Shown here: positions 50,146 through 60,299 of the stretch, one piece after another
How the letters are laid out: the number at the start of each line of letters is the position of its first letter
How positions within the stretch are numbered: the stretch's first letter is position 1
NCBI GenBank assembly: GCA_020249825.1
Contig: JADCEX010000073.1
Location: forward strand, 1 to 64,000
Reading direction: 5' to 3'
Length of the DNA: 64,000 nucleotides
DNA from: Roseomonas sp.
Lineage (GTDB): Bacteria; Pseudomonadota; Alphaproteobacteria; Acetobacterales; Acetobacteraceae
Translations under genes and position numbers: made by a program
The notes under the pieces: generated by a model
The model's database searches: none
What the model was told of the DNA's origin: nothing
Seen by the model: the letters and a program-made list of their open reading frames with translations, nothing else

Positions 50146-51117
50146 ATGTTCACGCGGCGACAAGCATCGGTTCTGGCAGGCGGGCTGCTGGCTGCGCCTT
50201 GGGTCAAGTCCGCGCGGGCGGCCTGGCCGCAAGATCGCGCCATTGAAATGATTGTACCCTTCCCGCCCGGTGGCGGGGTGGATGCAGCGGCGCGTTTCAC
50301 AACCCATCAGGTCACGCCACGCCTGCCCGGAGTGCGCTTTGTTATCAGCAATCGTCCCGGCGCTTCCGGCCAGCTTGGGATGGAGGCGATCTTCAACGCC
50401 GCGCCTGACGGCTATACGCTGGGCACCATTGGCAGCCTGAATGTCTCCACCCTGCCGCTGGAACGCCCGGTGCGCTGGAAGGCCGAGGAATTTACCTATA
50501 TCGCCAATATCGTCGATGACGCCTGCGGCCTGTGGGTGCTGGCGAATTCGCCTTTGCGTACGCTGGGTGATCTGGTGACAAGGCTGCGTGAAAAGCCCGA
50601 AGCGCTTTCTGTTGGCAGCGCCGCCGGCGTTGGTTCTGATGATCACCTCGTGCTGCTGGGCCTGGAAGAGGCCGCGGACATCCGCGCCCTGCATGCCCCC
50701 TTCAATGGCACGGCGCAGGTGCAGCGGGATTTGCTCTCCGGCGCGGTGGATGTCGCTTCCTTCAACATGAGCGAGGGGATTGTTTTGATGCGTGAAGGGC
50801 GTATTCGCTGCCTTGCGCAGGCATCGCCCGAGCGTTGGTCGGCAGCCGCGCAAGTGCCGACCTTCCGCGAATTGGGCTTTGATGTGGTGATTGGTAGCGC
50901 GCGCGGCATTGTCGGCCCGCCCGGCCTGCCGCCAGAGGTGGTCCGCCTGCTGGATGCCGCCTTTCGTGAAACCCTTGCCGACCCGCGCTTCGCGCAGGAA
51001 GCCGAAAAGGTTTCCCTGCCCTTGCGCCCCCTGGTGGGGCCGGAATATCGCGCCATGGTGCTGGCGGAAGGGGAGGCGGTGCGCGCCCTTTTCGCGCGCA
51101 GGCCCTGGAAGCGCTGA
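50146..51117 (+). CDS. Bug/TctC family substrate-binding protein
   Basis: WPQDRAIEMIVPFPPGGGVDAAARFTTHQVTPRLPGVRFVISNRPGASGQLGMEAIFNAAPDGYTLG. Confidence 0.93.
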   Translation: MFTRRQASVLAGGLLAAPWVKSARAAWPQDRAIEMIVPFPPGGGVDAAARFTTHQVTPRLPGVRFVISNRPGASGQLGMEAIFNAAPDGYTLGTIGSLNVSTLPLERPVRWKAEEFTYIANIVDDACGLWVLANSPLRTLGDLVTRLREKPEALSVGSAAGVGSDDHLVLLGLEEAADIRALHAPFNGTAQVQRDLLSGAVDVASFNMSEGIVLMREGRIRCLAQASPERWSAAAQVPTFRELGFDVVIGSARGIVGPPGLPPEVVRLLDAAFRETLADPRFAQEAEKVSLPLRPLVGPEYRAMVLAEGEAVRALFARRPWKR

Positions 51118-51181
51118 TCAATGAGTTGCAAGCGCCAGCCATGAGCGCTTAGGCTGCGGCCCATAATCTGGGAGGAAAATC

Positions 51182-52150
51182 ATGATCAATCGCCGCAGTC
51201 TTTTGGCATCCGCAGGCTTGCTCGCCGCGCCCGCCATCGCCAAGGCGCAAACGCCATGGCCGGGTGACAAGCCCATGGAAGTGATTGTGCCCTTTCCGGC
51301 CGGCGGGGGCGTGGACATCATGACCCGCCTGGTGATGCCCCTGATTGCGGCGCAAATCCCTGGGCTGCGCCCCGTGATCATCAATCGCACCGGTGCTGCC
51401 GGGCAGATCGGGCTGGAAGCCACCTTCAATGCCGCGCCTGATGGCTACACCATCGGCGCCACCACCATCCCGGCGCATAATGCCATTCCGCTGGAACGCC
51501 AGGTGCGCTACCGTGCGATGGATTTCACCTTCCTCTGCAATATCGTTGAAGACGCCAATTGCTTTTATGTGCGTGCCGATAGCCCGCTGAAGTCGTTGCA
51601 GGATTTGGTGGCTGCGGCCAAGGCGCGGCCCGGGCAGATCACCTATGCCACCACGGGTATTGGCAGCGATGATCATTTATTCGTGCTGCATTTTGAGGAA
51701 TTGGCGGGGCTTCAACCCATGATCCAGGTGCCCTTTGCCGGCGCCGCACCGCTCATTCCGCAATTGCTCGGCGGCAATATGGATGTGGCTGCGATCAATG
51801 TGAATGACGCGATCCAATTGGCACGTGAAGGCAAGGTGCGGATGCTGGGGCAGGCCGCTGCCGCCCGTCAGCCGGAAGCCGCCGATGTGCCGACCTTCCG
51901 CGAATTGGGTTTTGATATTGTCCATGGCGCCAGCCGTGGCATCGTGGGCCCACCCAATATGCCGCCCGCCATTGTGGCGCGGCTGGAAGCGGCTTTCCGC
52001 ACGGCTTTGGCGGATGAGAATTTCAAGCGCGAAGCCGCACGCAATTTCATGCCGCTCAATACCATGGTGGGCGCGGAATATCGCGCCTTTGCGCAAGCCG
52101 TGGATGATCGGCTGAAGCGGCTTTGGCAGGTGCGCCCCTGGCGGGGGTGA
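51182..52150 (+). CDS. Bug/TctC family substrate-binding protein
   Basis: WPGDKPMEVIVPFPAGGGVDIMTRLVMPLIAAQIPGLRPVIINRTGAAGQIGLEATFNAAPDGYTIG. Confidence 0.94.
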   Translation: MINRRSLLASAGLLAAPAIAKAQTPWPGDKPMEVIVPFPAGGGVDIMTRLVMPLIAAQIPGLRPVIINRTGAAGQIGLEATFNAAPDGYTIGATTIPAHNAIPLERQVRYRAMDFTFLCNIVEDANCFYVRADSPLKSLQDLVAAAKARPGQITYATTGIGSDDHLFVLHFEELAGLQPMIQVPFAGAAPLIPQLLGGNMDVAAINVNDAIQLAREGKVRMLGQAAAARQPEAADVPTFRELGFDIVHGASRGIVGPPNMPPAIVARLEAAFRTALADENFKREAARNFMPLNTMVGAEYRAFAQAVDDRLKRLWQVRPWRG

Positions 52151-52156
52151 GGCGGG

Positions 52157-53335
52157 TTAAAGCCCCGCCTTTTCCAGCCGCATGATGGCGCGCGCCATGG
52201 CCTGGGCGCGCGGGATCATGCTGTCAATTTCCAGATATTCCTCTGGGCTATGCGCCTTGCCACCCACGGGGCCGACCGCGCAAATCGTGGGTGCGCCAAT
52301 GGCCGCGGTAAAGCCGCTATCGGCACAGCCGCCGGAAAACTCGCCGCCCACCTTCAAGCCGCTATCGGCTGCGGCACCCTGATAAAGCGCGAAAACACGC
52401 TCGCTTGCCGGTGTTGCATTCAGCGGCAGGAATTCGCCCTTGATGACAAGCTTCGCCTTGGTGCCGGGCACGAAGGATTTCGCGACAATGTCATGCAGCT
52501 TGCCCACAATCTCATCTCGATCCGCCAATTCCACGTAACGCAGATCAATCTGGAATTGGCAGGCGGGGGCGACGGTATTCACGCTCTGCCCACCGCTCAC
52601 CAGGCCGACATTCAGCGTAATGCCGCGCTTGAGGTCGGTCAGCGCATGAATGGCGACTATCTTCTGCGCGGCCTCACCAATCGCACTGATGCCGGCTTCA
52701 AAATTACCACCGGAATGCGCAGCCTTGCCTTCAATATCCACCACGGAAAACACGCCTCCCTTGCGCCCCGTCACCACATTGCCGGAAGGCCGCCCTGGTT
52801 CGCTATTGAAGACCACCCGCGCGCCGCGCGCTTCATTTTCAATCACCGGGCGGCCTTCGGGGCTGCCGATTTCCTCATCGCCGGTGAATAAGCCAACCAG
52901 CGGCCCAGGCGCGCCGCCAAATTTATGAAAGGCGGCGAGCACAAACATATTCATCACAATGCCAGCCTTCATATCGGCCACACCGGGCCCATAGGCGATA
53001 TTGCCCTGAATGGCGAAAGGCCGGCGTTCCGGCTCACCCTTCGGGAAAACCGTATCCCGATGCCCCATCAGCACGATATTCTTCTGCTGATTGCCGGAAG
53101 CAATTTCATGCGCGCCAGGGACAATGCCGCGCAGGCAATCGCCATGCTTTTCGCGCGGCACCACTTCTACCGCGATGCCATGGCCTTCCAGAAAGCGCTT
53201 TACCTGCGCGCCGGTGCGATCCACCCCCGCCTTGTCGTAAGACCCGCCATCGGTATTCACCATTTCCTTGAGCTCAGCGATCATGGCTTCCTGTTGCGTG
53301 GCAAGCCAGGCGGTGATTTGCGCTTCGGTGGTCAT
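52157..53335 (-). CDS. M20 family metallopeptidase (CPG2-like)
   Basis: NIVLMGHRDTVFPKGEPERRPFAIQGNIAYGPGVADMKAGIVMNMFVLAAF...LFTGDEEIGSPEGRPVIE. Confidence 0.93.
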   Translation of the reverse strand: MTTEAQITAWLATQQEAMIAELKEMVNTDGGSYDKAGVDRTGAQVKRFLEGHGIAVEVVPREKHGDCLRGIVPGAHEIASGNQQKNIVLMGHRDTVFPKGEPERRPFAIQGNIAYGPGVADMKAGIVMNMFVLAAFHKFGGAPGPLVGLFTGDEEIGSPEGRPVIENEARGARVVFNSEPGRPSGNVVTGRKGGVFSVVDIEGKAAHSGGNFEAGISAIGEAAQKIVAIHALTDLKRGITLNVGLVSGGQSVNTVAPACQFQIDLRYVELADRDEIVGKLHDIVAKSFVPGTKAKLVIKGEFLPLNATPASERVFALYQGAAADSGLKVGGEFSGGCADSGFTAAIGAPTICAVGPVGGKAHSPEEYLEIDSMIPRAQAMARAIMRLEKAGL

Positions 53336-53400
53336 GCTATCCTCAGAACTGTCAAAACCAGATTGAAGCCTGCGCTAGCGACGCAGCGCAGGCAAGAGAG

Positions 53401-54372
53401 CTATTCAATCTTGCCCAGCGCCCGGATAACGCGCAGCAACCTCGCCGAATCCTCATCAAAAAAGCGTCGGAAGGCATCGCCGTCGCGGAAATCGAGTGTA
53501 TTGCCGCTGCCGGCCATGATGCGCTGAAACTCTGCATCCTGTGCCACTTGCCGTGATGCGTCGCGAATGCGCTCAATGATCGCGGGCGGCGTGCCGGCAG
53601 GCGCAAAAAGACCGACCCAGATGTAGAATTCCACATCCGCAAAGCCTTTCTCAATCAGCGTCGGCACATCCTCAAACCCCTTGAGGCGCTGACGGCCCCA
53701 GGTGGCGATTGCGCGCAACCGCCCATCGCGCACATGCTGCGCAACAGGCCCGGGGCCGGAAGAAAGCGCCTGCACCTGCCGGCTCAGAATCGCGGTCAGC
53801 GCCGGGCCGCCACCCTGGAAGGGCACATGCAGCATTTGCAAGCCTGCGGCTTGGGACAGCATCGCCATCGGCACATGTAGCGCTGAGTAATTGCCCGCCG
53901 ACGAATAGGCGATCTGGCCGGGCTTGGCTTTCACCTCGGCGATGAATTCCTCGATGGTGCGAATGGGGCTGGATGCGGGCACCACCAGCACGGTGGGATC
54001 GGCTGAGAATAACGCAATCGGCGTCAGCATATCGGGCGTATAGGCCGGCGTGCGGCCATTGATGCGGGCTGCTTCCGGCAGGAAGGTCATGGAAGAAAGG
54101 CCCATGAGTAGCGTATAGCCATCGGGCGCGCTGCGCGCGACGAACCCATTGCCGATTTCACCCGCCGCGCCGCCGCGATTGGTGATCGGCACCGGCACGC
54201 GCCAGAGCCTTTCCAATACGGCGGCAACCGGCCTGCCCACCACATCCGCCTGCCCGCCCGGCGGGAAGGCCACCACGATGGAAACGGCGCGGGACGGGAA
54301 ATTCTCCTGCGCCAGCGCTGGCATGGCGAAGGGAAGCGTTGTGGCCCCGACCAAAAGAGAGCGTCTTTGCAT
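53401..54372 (-). CDS. Bug/TctC family substrate-binding protein
   Basis: FPSRAVSIVVAFPPGGQADVVGRPVAAVLERLWRVPVPITNRGGAAGEIGNGFVARSAPDGYTLLMG. Confidence 0.94.
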   Translation of the reverse strand: MQRRSLLVGATTLPFAMPALAQENFPSRAVSIVVAFPPGGQADVVGRPVAAVLERLWRVPVPITNRGGAAGEIGNGFVARSAPDGYTLLMGLSSMTFLPEAARINGRTPAYTPDMLTPIALFSADPTVLVVPASSPIRTIEEFIAEVKAKPGQIAYSSAGNYSALHVPMAMLSQAAGLQMLHVPFQGGGPALTAILSRQVQALSSGPGPVAQHVRDGRLRAIATWGRQRLKGFEDVPTLIEKGFADVEFYIWVGLFAPAGTPPAIIERIRDASRQVAQDAEFQRIMAGSGNTLDFRDGDAFRRFFDEDSARLLRVIRALGKIE

Positions 54373-54398
54373 ATTGTATCCTCCCGTTTATTGTTGTT

Positions 54399-55274
54399 TC
54401 AGAAGACCGGATTTTCGAGCACACCAATCCCGCTGATTTCAATCCGGACCATGTCGCCCTTTTGCAGGAATTTCGGCGGGGTGAAGCCAATGCCAACACC
54501 AACTGGCGTGCCGGTTGCGATCACATCGCCGGGTTCAAGCGTGATGGCGGCGCTGATCGCTTCAATCAGAGTCGGCACATCAAAGATCAAATCCGCAACA
54601 AGCGCATCCTGGCGCTTTTCGTCATTCACATGCGTGATCAGGCGCAGCTTGGTGGGGTCCGGCGCTTCATCGGCGGTCAGGATGGCCGGGCCCATGGGGC
54701 AGAAGCTATCCAAGCCCTTGCCCAATACCCATTGGCTATGGCGCTTCTGCAAATGCCGCGCGGTCACGTCATTGATGATGGTATAGCCAAACACATGCGA
54801 AAGCGCGGCGGCTTTGGAAATACCGCGCCCACCCTGGCCGATCACAATCGCCAATTCGCCTTCGTAATCCAGCCCGCTGGTCGGGTCCAAATGGCTGAGA
54901 ATAGGCTCGCCTGTCGCGATGATGGCAGTATGCGGCTTGGAAAACACAACAGGGAAGGGCGGCACCACATCCTTCGCCCCGCCATCAAAGCCCGATCCGG
55001 CGAATTCCTTGGCGTGTTCATGGTAGTTCTTGCCAACGCAGAACACATTCTTCGGTGGTCGCGGAATGGGGGCGAGGATTTTGGCACCCGCCACCACCGG
55101 CGCCTTGCTGAGCGCCTCCCGCGCTGCGGCCAGCGCCGCCGGCCCCGCCGCAATCAGCCCCAGCATATCGCGCGGCAGTGATGGCGCGGCAGCGGCGATA
55201 TCGCGTAGCGCTCCTGCTTGATCAAGCGCGCCAATGCGCGTGCCCGAGCCATCCGAAAAAGTGACCAAACGCAT
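54399..55274 (-). CDS. Fumarylacetoacetate hydrolase family protein
   Basis: PKNVFCVGKNYHEHAKEF...LDYEGELAIVIGQGGRGISKAAALSHVFGYTIINDVTARHLQKRHSQWVLGKGLDSFCPMGP. Confidence 0.94.
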   Translation of the reverse strand: MRLVTFSDGSGTRIGALDQAGALRDIAAAAPSLPRDMLGLIAAGPAALAAAREALSKAPVVAGAKILAPIPRPPKNVFCVGKNYHEHAKEFAGSGFDGGAKDVVPPFPVVFSKPHTAIIATGEPILSHLDPTSGLDYEGELAIVIGQGGRGISKAAALSHVFGYTIINDVTARHLQKRHSQWVLGKGLDSFCPMGPAILTADEAPDPTKLRLITHVNDEKRQDALVADLIFDVPTLIEAISAAITLEPGDVIATGTPVGVGIGFTPPKFLQKGDMVRIEISGIGVLENPVF

Positions 55275-55300
55275 CAGCCTGTCCTTGTCCTAGCCTGGGT

Positions 55301-56707
55301 TCAGTTAGCGCTTTCCGCAGGATTCGCCAGGGGCAGGCTGGCAGCGCGCTCCAAGGCCCGCGCCCCGCGCAGTGCCAGATCATCGCGGTAGAGCGCCGCC
55401 ACAATCTGCACCGCGCGCGGCATGCCTTCCGCATCGAGTGCCACCGGCACGGAAATCGCCGGCTGGCGCGTCAGGTTGAAGGCGAAGGTCCAGGGCGCCC
55501 AATCGCGCCATAGTGCCTCCGCCGGGCGGATGGTCGGCTGATCCGCGGCAAAGGCCGCGGTTGGCGTGCAGGCGGTCAGCACCAGATCATAGCGCTGATG
55601 GAACCGCGCCATGGCATGCGCCGCTTCCAGGCGCATCGCCTCGGCGGCCAGGTAATCCACCGCGAGCATTTCGCCTTCTCGTGCCGCAACCTCGGCAATG
55701 CCGGCATCGAGCAATTCGCGCTTGTCTTCCGGCGTGGTCGCGATGATGCGGGCCAAGGCAACGCCCCAGACGCGGCCGAAAATGGCGCGAGTGTCGGGCA
55801 GGCCGGGATCGGCTTCCTCCACAATCGCGCCCTGGTCTTCCAAAAGCCGGGCGGCGCCGGCCAAAACGGCTTCGCCTTCCGTATCCAAGGGGGGCGCGAA
55901 GCCCATGCGCCGCACCAAGGCCACACGCAGCCCCGCGACACCTTCTTCAGTGCCAGCCAGCCAATCACGCGGATCATCCGGCAGCGCATAGGGATCACGC
56001 AGATCATGCCGCGCCATGGCGCCAAACATCAGCGCGGCATCGCGCACCGTGCGGGTCATCGGGCCGGCCACCGCGACATGGCCAAAGGCGCCCAGCGGCC
56101 ATTGCGGAATGCGCCCGAAGGAAGGCTTCATGCCCACCAGCCCGCAATAGGCCGCCGGGATGCGAATGGACCCACCCGCATCGGTCCCGATATGGAGCGG
56201 CCCGAAGCACGCCGCCCCCGCCGCCCCGGCGCCGGAAGAAGAACCGCCCGGCGTGCGCTTGGGGTTCCAGGGATTGCGCGTAATGCCATGCAAAGGGCAG
56301 TCGCCCGGCGATTTCCAGCCGAATTCCGTTGTGGTGGTCTTGCCGATGATCACCGCGCCCGCCTGCTTCAGCCCGACCACGGCGGGGGCGTCCTCAGTCG
56401 CGGGCGTTGTATCCGTGGTGCGGCTGCCGCGCCTGGTCGGGAAGCCCACCATGTTCAGCAAATCCTTCACAGTGGCGGGCACGCCATCCAAGGCGCCCAT
56501 GGGCCGGCCGGCCTGCCAACGCGCCTCAGCCTCACCAGCGGCCTGCAAGGCGCGCGGGTTCATGGCCGCGAAGGCATTGACCCAAGGATTGTAGCGCGCG
56601 ACGCGTTCCATCACGGCCTTCAGCGCCTCCACCGGCGAAAGGCGCCGGCGTGCGTAAAGGCCAAGCAAGGTCTCGGCGGACATCAGGGCGGGATCGGTAT
56701 CGCTCAT
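55301..56707 (-). CDS. Amidase (amidase signature family)
   Basis: GGSSSGAGAAGAACFGPLHIGTDAGGSIRIPAAYCGLVGMKPSFGRIP; start refined from 56878. Confidence 0.94.
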   Translation of the reverse strand: MSDTDPALMSAETLLGLYARRRLSPVEALKAVMERVARYNPWVNAFAAMNPRALQAAGEAEARWQAGRPMGALDGVPATVKDLLNMVGFPTRRGSRTTDTTPATEDAPAVVGLKQAGAVIIGKTTTTEFGWKSPGDCPLHGITRNPWNPKRTPGGSSSGAGAAGAACFGPLHIGTDAGGSIRIPAAYCGLVGMKPSFGRIPQWPLGAFGHVAVAGPMTRTVRDAALMFGAMARHDLRDPYALPDDPRDWLAGTEEGVAGLRVALVRRMGFAPPLDTEGEAVLAGAARLLEDQGAIVEEADPGLPDTRAIFGRVWGVALARIIATTPEDKRELLDAGIAEVAAREGEMLAVDYLAAEAMRLEAAHAMARFHQRYDLVLTACTPTAAFAADQPTIRPAEALWRDWAPWTFAFNLTRQPAISVPVALDAEGMPRAVQIVAALYRDDLALRGARALERAASLPLANPAESAN

Positions 56708-56771
56708 GGGGGTTCCGGTATTTTGCCTAAGGGTGCAGCATGCCGTTTGATTGTAGGCAGGAGAACCCCTG

Positions 56772-57671
56772 ATGAACGACAAAGCCGCCAAACCCTGGGA
56801 ATGGCCCGAAGCCCAATGGCGCGAAATTGTGGGCCGCGCCCGCGCCGGGCGATCCTTGGCGCCGGCTTCCTGGCCCAATGGGGCGCGCTGTTGTGTCTCG
56901 CTCTCCTTCGATGCGGATCATGAGACCATTCCACTCCGCGATGCCGATGAAAGCCCGATGCGCATCAGCCAGGGGCAATATGGCGCGCGCCAAGGCGTGC
57001 CGCGCATCCGTGCGCTGCTGGACCGCCACGATATCAAGGCAAGCTTCTTCTACCCCGCCGTCTCAGCCCTTTTGCATCCGGATGAGGTGCGGGGTGTGGC
57101 GGATGAGGGCCATGAGATCGGCATCCATTCCTGGATTCATGAGGCCAATACGCAATTGCCGCCGGGTGTGGAACGTGACCTTACCTTCCGCGCTGCCGAT
57201 ACGCTGGAAAAACTCACAGGTCGGCGCCCGGTCGGCATCCGCACGGCATCCTGGGATTTTTCGGTGGACACACTTTCCATCATCCGCGAATTGGGTTTGC
57301 TGTATGATTCATCGCTGATGGCTGATGATGATGCCTATGAATTGCTTGATCAGGGAACGCCGACGGGCATTGTGGAATTGCCGCCGGAATGGATCCGCGA
57401 TGATGCGGTTTATTTCAATATGCTGCGCTTTTCGGGACTTCGCCCCTATACGCCGCCTTCAAGCGTGGAGGAGATTTTCACCGCCGAATTCGAAGGCGCC
57501 TATCGTGAGGGCGGCTTGTTTCTGCTGACCATGCACCCGCATGTCATTGGCCATCGCAGCCGTATCGCGCTGCTTGATCGCTTGGTGCAGCACATGAAAA
57601 GCTTTGGCGACGTCTGGTTCGCGACGCATGAGGAGGTGGCGCGTTGGTGCAAGGCAAAGGGGGGAACATGA
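56772..57671 (+). CDS. Polysaccharide deacetylase family protein (PuuE-like)
   Basis: CCVSLSFDADHETIPLRDADESP...IKASFFYPAVSALLHPDEVRGVADEGHEIGIHSWIHE...MHPHVIGHRSRIALLDRLV. Confidence 0.9.
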   Translation: MNDKAAKPWEWPEAQWREIVGRARAGRSLAPASWPNGARCCVSLSFDADHETIPLRDADESPMRISQGQYGARQGVPRIRALLDRHDIKASFFYPAVSALLHPDEVRGVADEGHEIGIHSWIHEANTQLPPGVERDLTFRAADTLEKLTGRRPVGIRTASWDFSVDTLSIIRELGLLYDSSLMADDDAYELLDQGTPTGIVELPPEWIRDDAVYFNMLRFSGLRPYTPPSSVEEIFTAEFEGAYREGGLFLLTMHPHVIGHRSRIALLDRLVQHMKSFGDVWFATHEEVARWCKAKGGT

Positions 57672-59179
57672 TCCAGAGGCTTGTTTTACTCCTCCTATTG
57701 TTTCAGGCGTTTCCCTCTGCGGCGCAGCCGCTGCGCGCCGGCTGGTATGCCGGGGAGCCGCAGCAATTTCTGCAGCAGCGGGGCGGGACTGAGGTGCTGA
57801 CCGGCCTTGACATCGAAATGGTGCGCGCCATTGCCGCGCGCGCGGGCCATGCGGTGGTCTTCGAACCAGTGCCTTTTCCTGCCTTGCTTGCCGCGGTCGA
57901 GGCTGGTTCCCGCGATCTGCTGCCAGGCACCGTGGCAAATGCGGACCGCGCTGCGCGCGGGCAGCTCTCGCGACCCTACAGGCAGGACATCAATGTGCTG
58001 GTGGTGCGCCGTGGTGAAGCAGCGCGCCTGACCGCGCGGGACGCGGCTGGTCTCCGCGCGGCGCTTTTGGCCGATCCGGGCTTCCGCCTTGGCGTGCGAG
58101 CGGGTTTTTCTTATGTCGATCCGGGTCTTGATGCCTTCATCGCCGATCCCACACAGGCGCAGCGGGTGCGCCAGGCCAGCAGTGACGCGGAGAATCTTCG
58201 CCGACTTCTGGCTGGTGAAGTGGATGGTTTCCTGGCGGAACGGCTGTCCATCGCCCTACTGATTTCCCGCAGCAATGCCGGCCCAAGGGTCGAGGAGGCA
58301 GCGCTGCGCCTCAGGGTGCCGCTGCATCTGATGTTCAGCCGCGCCGTACCGGCTGAAAAACTAGCTGCCTTTGATGCCGCGATTGCGGAGCTTTCGGCGG
58401 ATGGTACGCTTGCGCGGATCAACGCGCGCTTTCGCCTCCCCGCGCTGCTCTCATTGACGCTTGGCAGTGATTGGTTTCTGATCTTGGAAATTCTTGGAAC
58501 GGTGACTGCTGCACTGGCCGGATATCTGGCCGCAAGACAGGACCGCTATAGCCTTTTCGGCGCACTTGTATTGGCTTCGCTCGCTGCCCTGGCGGGTGGT
58601 GTGCTCCGCGATCTTCTCATAGGGCGCCATCCCATCGGCATTATGCAAAACCCGATCTATCTCTTGCTGGTTTTCGGCACGGTCCTAGTCTGCTTTCTGC
58701 TGGGGCAGGCGCGCAGGGCAGCGCAAGCCATTACCTTGCCCGCAAGCGCTTCTTCTGCCGTTGTCTTTGCCCATAGCCTGGGCTGGATGCAAAGCCGCCG
58801 GCCCCATTTGATCCTGTTCGAAGTGGCGGATGCGCTCGCGCTATCGAGCTTCATGGTCGTTGGGGTCGCGATTGCAGTTGGCTTCGGCGTGCAACCATTG
58901 TGGCTTTGGGGGCCGATCCTTGGCACCCTGACCGGCGCCGGTGGGGGCATTCTGCGCGACATTGTGCGCGGCAGAGGCGAGATCCCGAATCTACGATCAA
59001 GCTTCTACTGCGAAATCGCGCTTGTCTGGGCCTTGGCGCTCAGCCTCTATCTTGGTGAACGCAGCGGCGCGATAGAAGCGGGGGAGATGCTGGTGGTCGT
59101 GGCAATAACGGTGATCGGCGGTGCGACCACGCGGCTCGCTGTGGTGGCCTTTGGGATTCGGCCACCGCAGCTTCCATGA
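57668..59179 (+). CDS. Bacterial solute-binding (SBP_bac_3-like) domain fused to two-repeat UPF0126/TRIC-like channel domain
   Basis: Signal peptide, SBP region (RAGWYAGEPQQF...GLDIEMVRAIAARAGHAVVFEPVPFPALLAAVEAGSRDLLPGTVANADRA), then about 7 TM segments with paired motifs GGVLRDLLIGRHPIG and GGGILRDIVRGRGEIP; ATGA overlap with upstream deacetylase. Confidence 0.85.
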   Translation: MIQRLVLLLLLFQAFPSAAQPLRAGWYAGEPQQFLQQRGGTEVLTGLDIEMVRAIAARAGHAVVFEPVPFPALLAAVEAGSRDLLPGTVANADRAARGQLSRPYRQDINVLVVRRGEAARLTARDAAGLRAALLADPGFRLGVRAGFSYVDPGLDAFIADPTQAQRVRQASSDAENLRRLLAGEVDGFLAERLSIALLISRSNAGPRVEEAALRLRVPLHLMFSRAVPAEKLAAFDAAIAELSADGTLARINARFRLPALLSLTLGSDWFLILEILGTVTAALAGYLAARQDRYSLFGALVLASLAALAGGVLRDLLIGRHPIGIMQNPIYLLLVFGTVLVCFLLGQARRAAQAITLPASASSAVVFAHSLGWMQSRRPHLILFEVADALALSSFMVVGVAIAVGFGVQPLWLWGPILGTLTGAGGGILRDIVRGRGEIPNLRSSFYCEIALVWALALSLYLGERSGAIEAGEMLVVVAITVIGGATTRLAVVAFGIRPPQLP

Positions 59180-59306
59180 CGCAGGCCTCGTCGGCCGGCC
59201 AGGCTTGAGGCCCAAAAGGGCTGTAACCGCTTGACTGGAGCTTTCAGCGCCAAGGGGCGTCACTTGACAGAAAAGGCCCCGGATCAGGGTTTGAGTAGAG
59301 GTTACA

Positions 59307-60299
59307 TCACGTCACAACAATATCGAATTGCTTGGCAACCGCGGTCCATTCCGTGATCTGCTCCTGCATCAGCTTCACGAAATCGCCATTCAGAGGCGAA
59401 GGCCGGCGCGGCAGAGTCTGCAATTCCTCAAACCGCGTCATCAATTCAGGCCGCGCCAGGATGGGGTTGACAAGGCCGGCAAGCCGTTCCGTGATGGGCT
59501 GAGGCAGGCCCTTCGGCGCGGAAAGCCCAAGCCATTGCGCTGACGTCAGCTTCGGGAAGCCAAGTTCAGCGAAGGTCGGCACATTGGGGAAGGCGGGCAG
59601 GCGCTGCGGTGAGGAAACGGCCAAAGCGCGCAACACGCCATCCTTCATCAGCTGTACATTGGTGGTGATGGGATCAATCAGGCTTTCAATCTGATTGGCC
59701 ATCAGGTCCTGCATGGCGGGCGCGCTGCCACGATAGGGCACGTGATCCAGATTGGTGAGCTTGGCTTCGCCGGAAAGCATCGCGCCCAGCAGATGCGGCG
59801 CCGAACCAATGCCCGAAGACCCGAAGCGCACCGGCTGCTTCTTCGCCGCTTCGATGTAATCCCCAAGGGTCTTGAAGCGGGATTCAGCCTTCACCAGCAG
59901 CACATTCGGCGCTTCCACCAAAAGCCCGATATGGGTGAAGTCATTGATCGGGTTGAAGGGTAGCGTCGGCATGGTGGCCGCCGAGAAAACATGCACCGAA
60001 GCGTGGGACACCAGCAGCGTATAGCCATCAGCGGGCTGCTTCGCGACGAAATCCGTCCCGATCACGCCACCCGCGCCGGCGCGGTTTTCCACCACTACAG
60101 TTTGGCCGAGCGCCTGGGACAGGGCAGGGGCCATCAGGCGGCTCACGGTATCCACCAGGCCGCCTGGCGGGAATTGCGCGATCAAACGGATGGACCCGCG
60201 GGTCGGCCAAGCGCCGCTTTGCGCGGAAAGGATGCCAGGGCTTGCCAGCGCGCCAGCAATGGCGCCTCCGGTAAGGCCAAGAAGTTGACGACGGTTCAT
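59307..60299 (-). CDS. Bug/TctC family substrate-binding protein
   Basis: WPTRGSIRLIAQFPPGGLVDTVSRLMAPALSQALGQTVVVENRAGAGGVIGTDFVAKQPADGYTLLV. Confidence 0.95.
   Translation of the reverse strand: MNRRQLLGLTGGAIAGALASPGILSAQSGAWPTRGSIRLIAQFPPGGLVDTVSRLMAPALSQALGQTVVVENRAGAGGVIGTDFVAKQPADGYTLLVSHASVHVFSAATMPTLPFNPINDFTHIGLLVEAPNVLLVKAESRFKTLGDYIEAAKKQPVRFGSSGIGSAPHLLGAMLSGEAKLTNLDHVPYRGSAPAMQDLMANQIESLIDPITTNVQLMKDGVLRALAVSSPQRLPAFPNVPTFAELGFPKLTSAQWLGLSAPKGLPQPITERLAGLVNPILARPELMTRFEELQTLPRRPSPLNGDFVKLMQEQITEWTAVAKQFDIVVT

Noticed and set aside
55598-56923. 441-aa + strand ORF opposite the amidase
   Set aside because: Shadow ORF; the amidase signature is clear on the minus strand.
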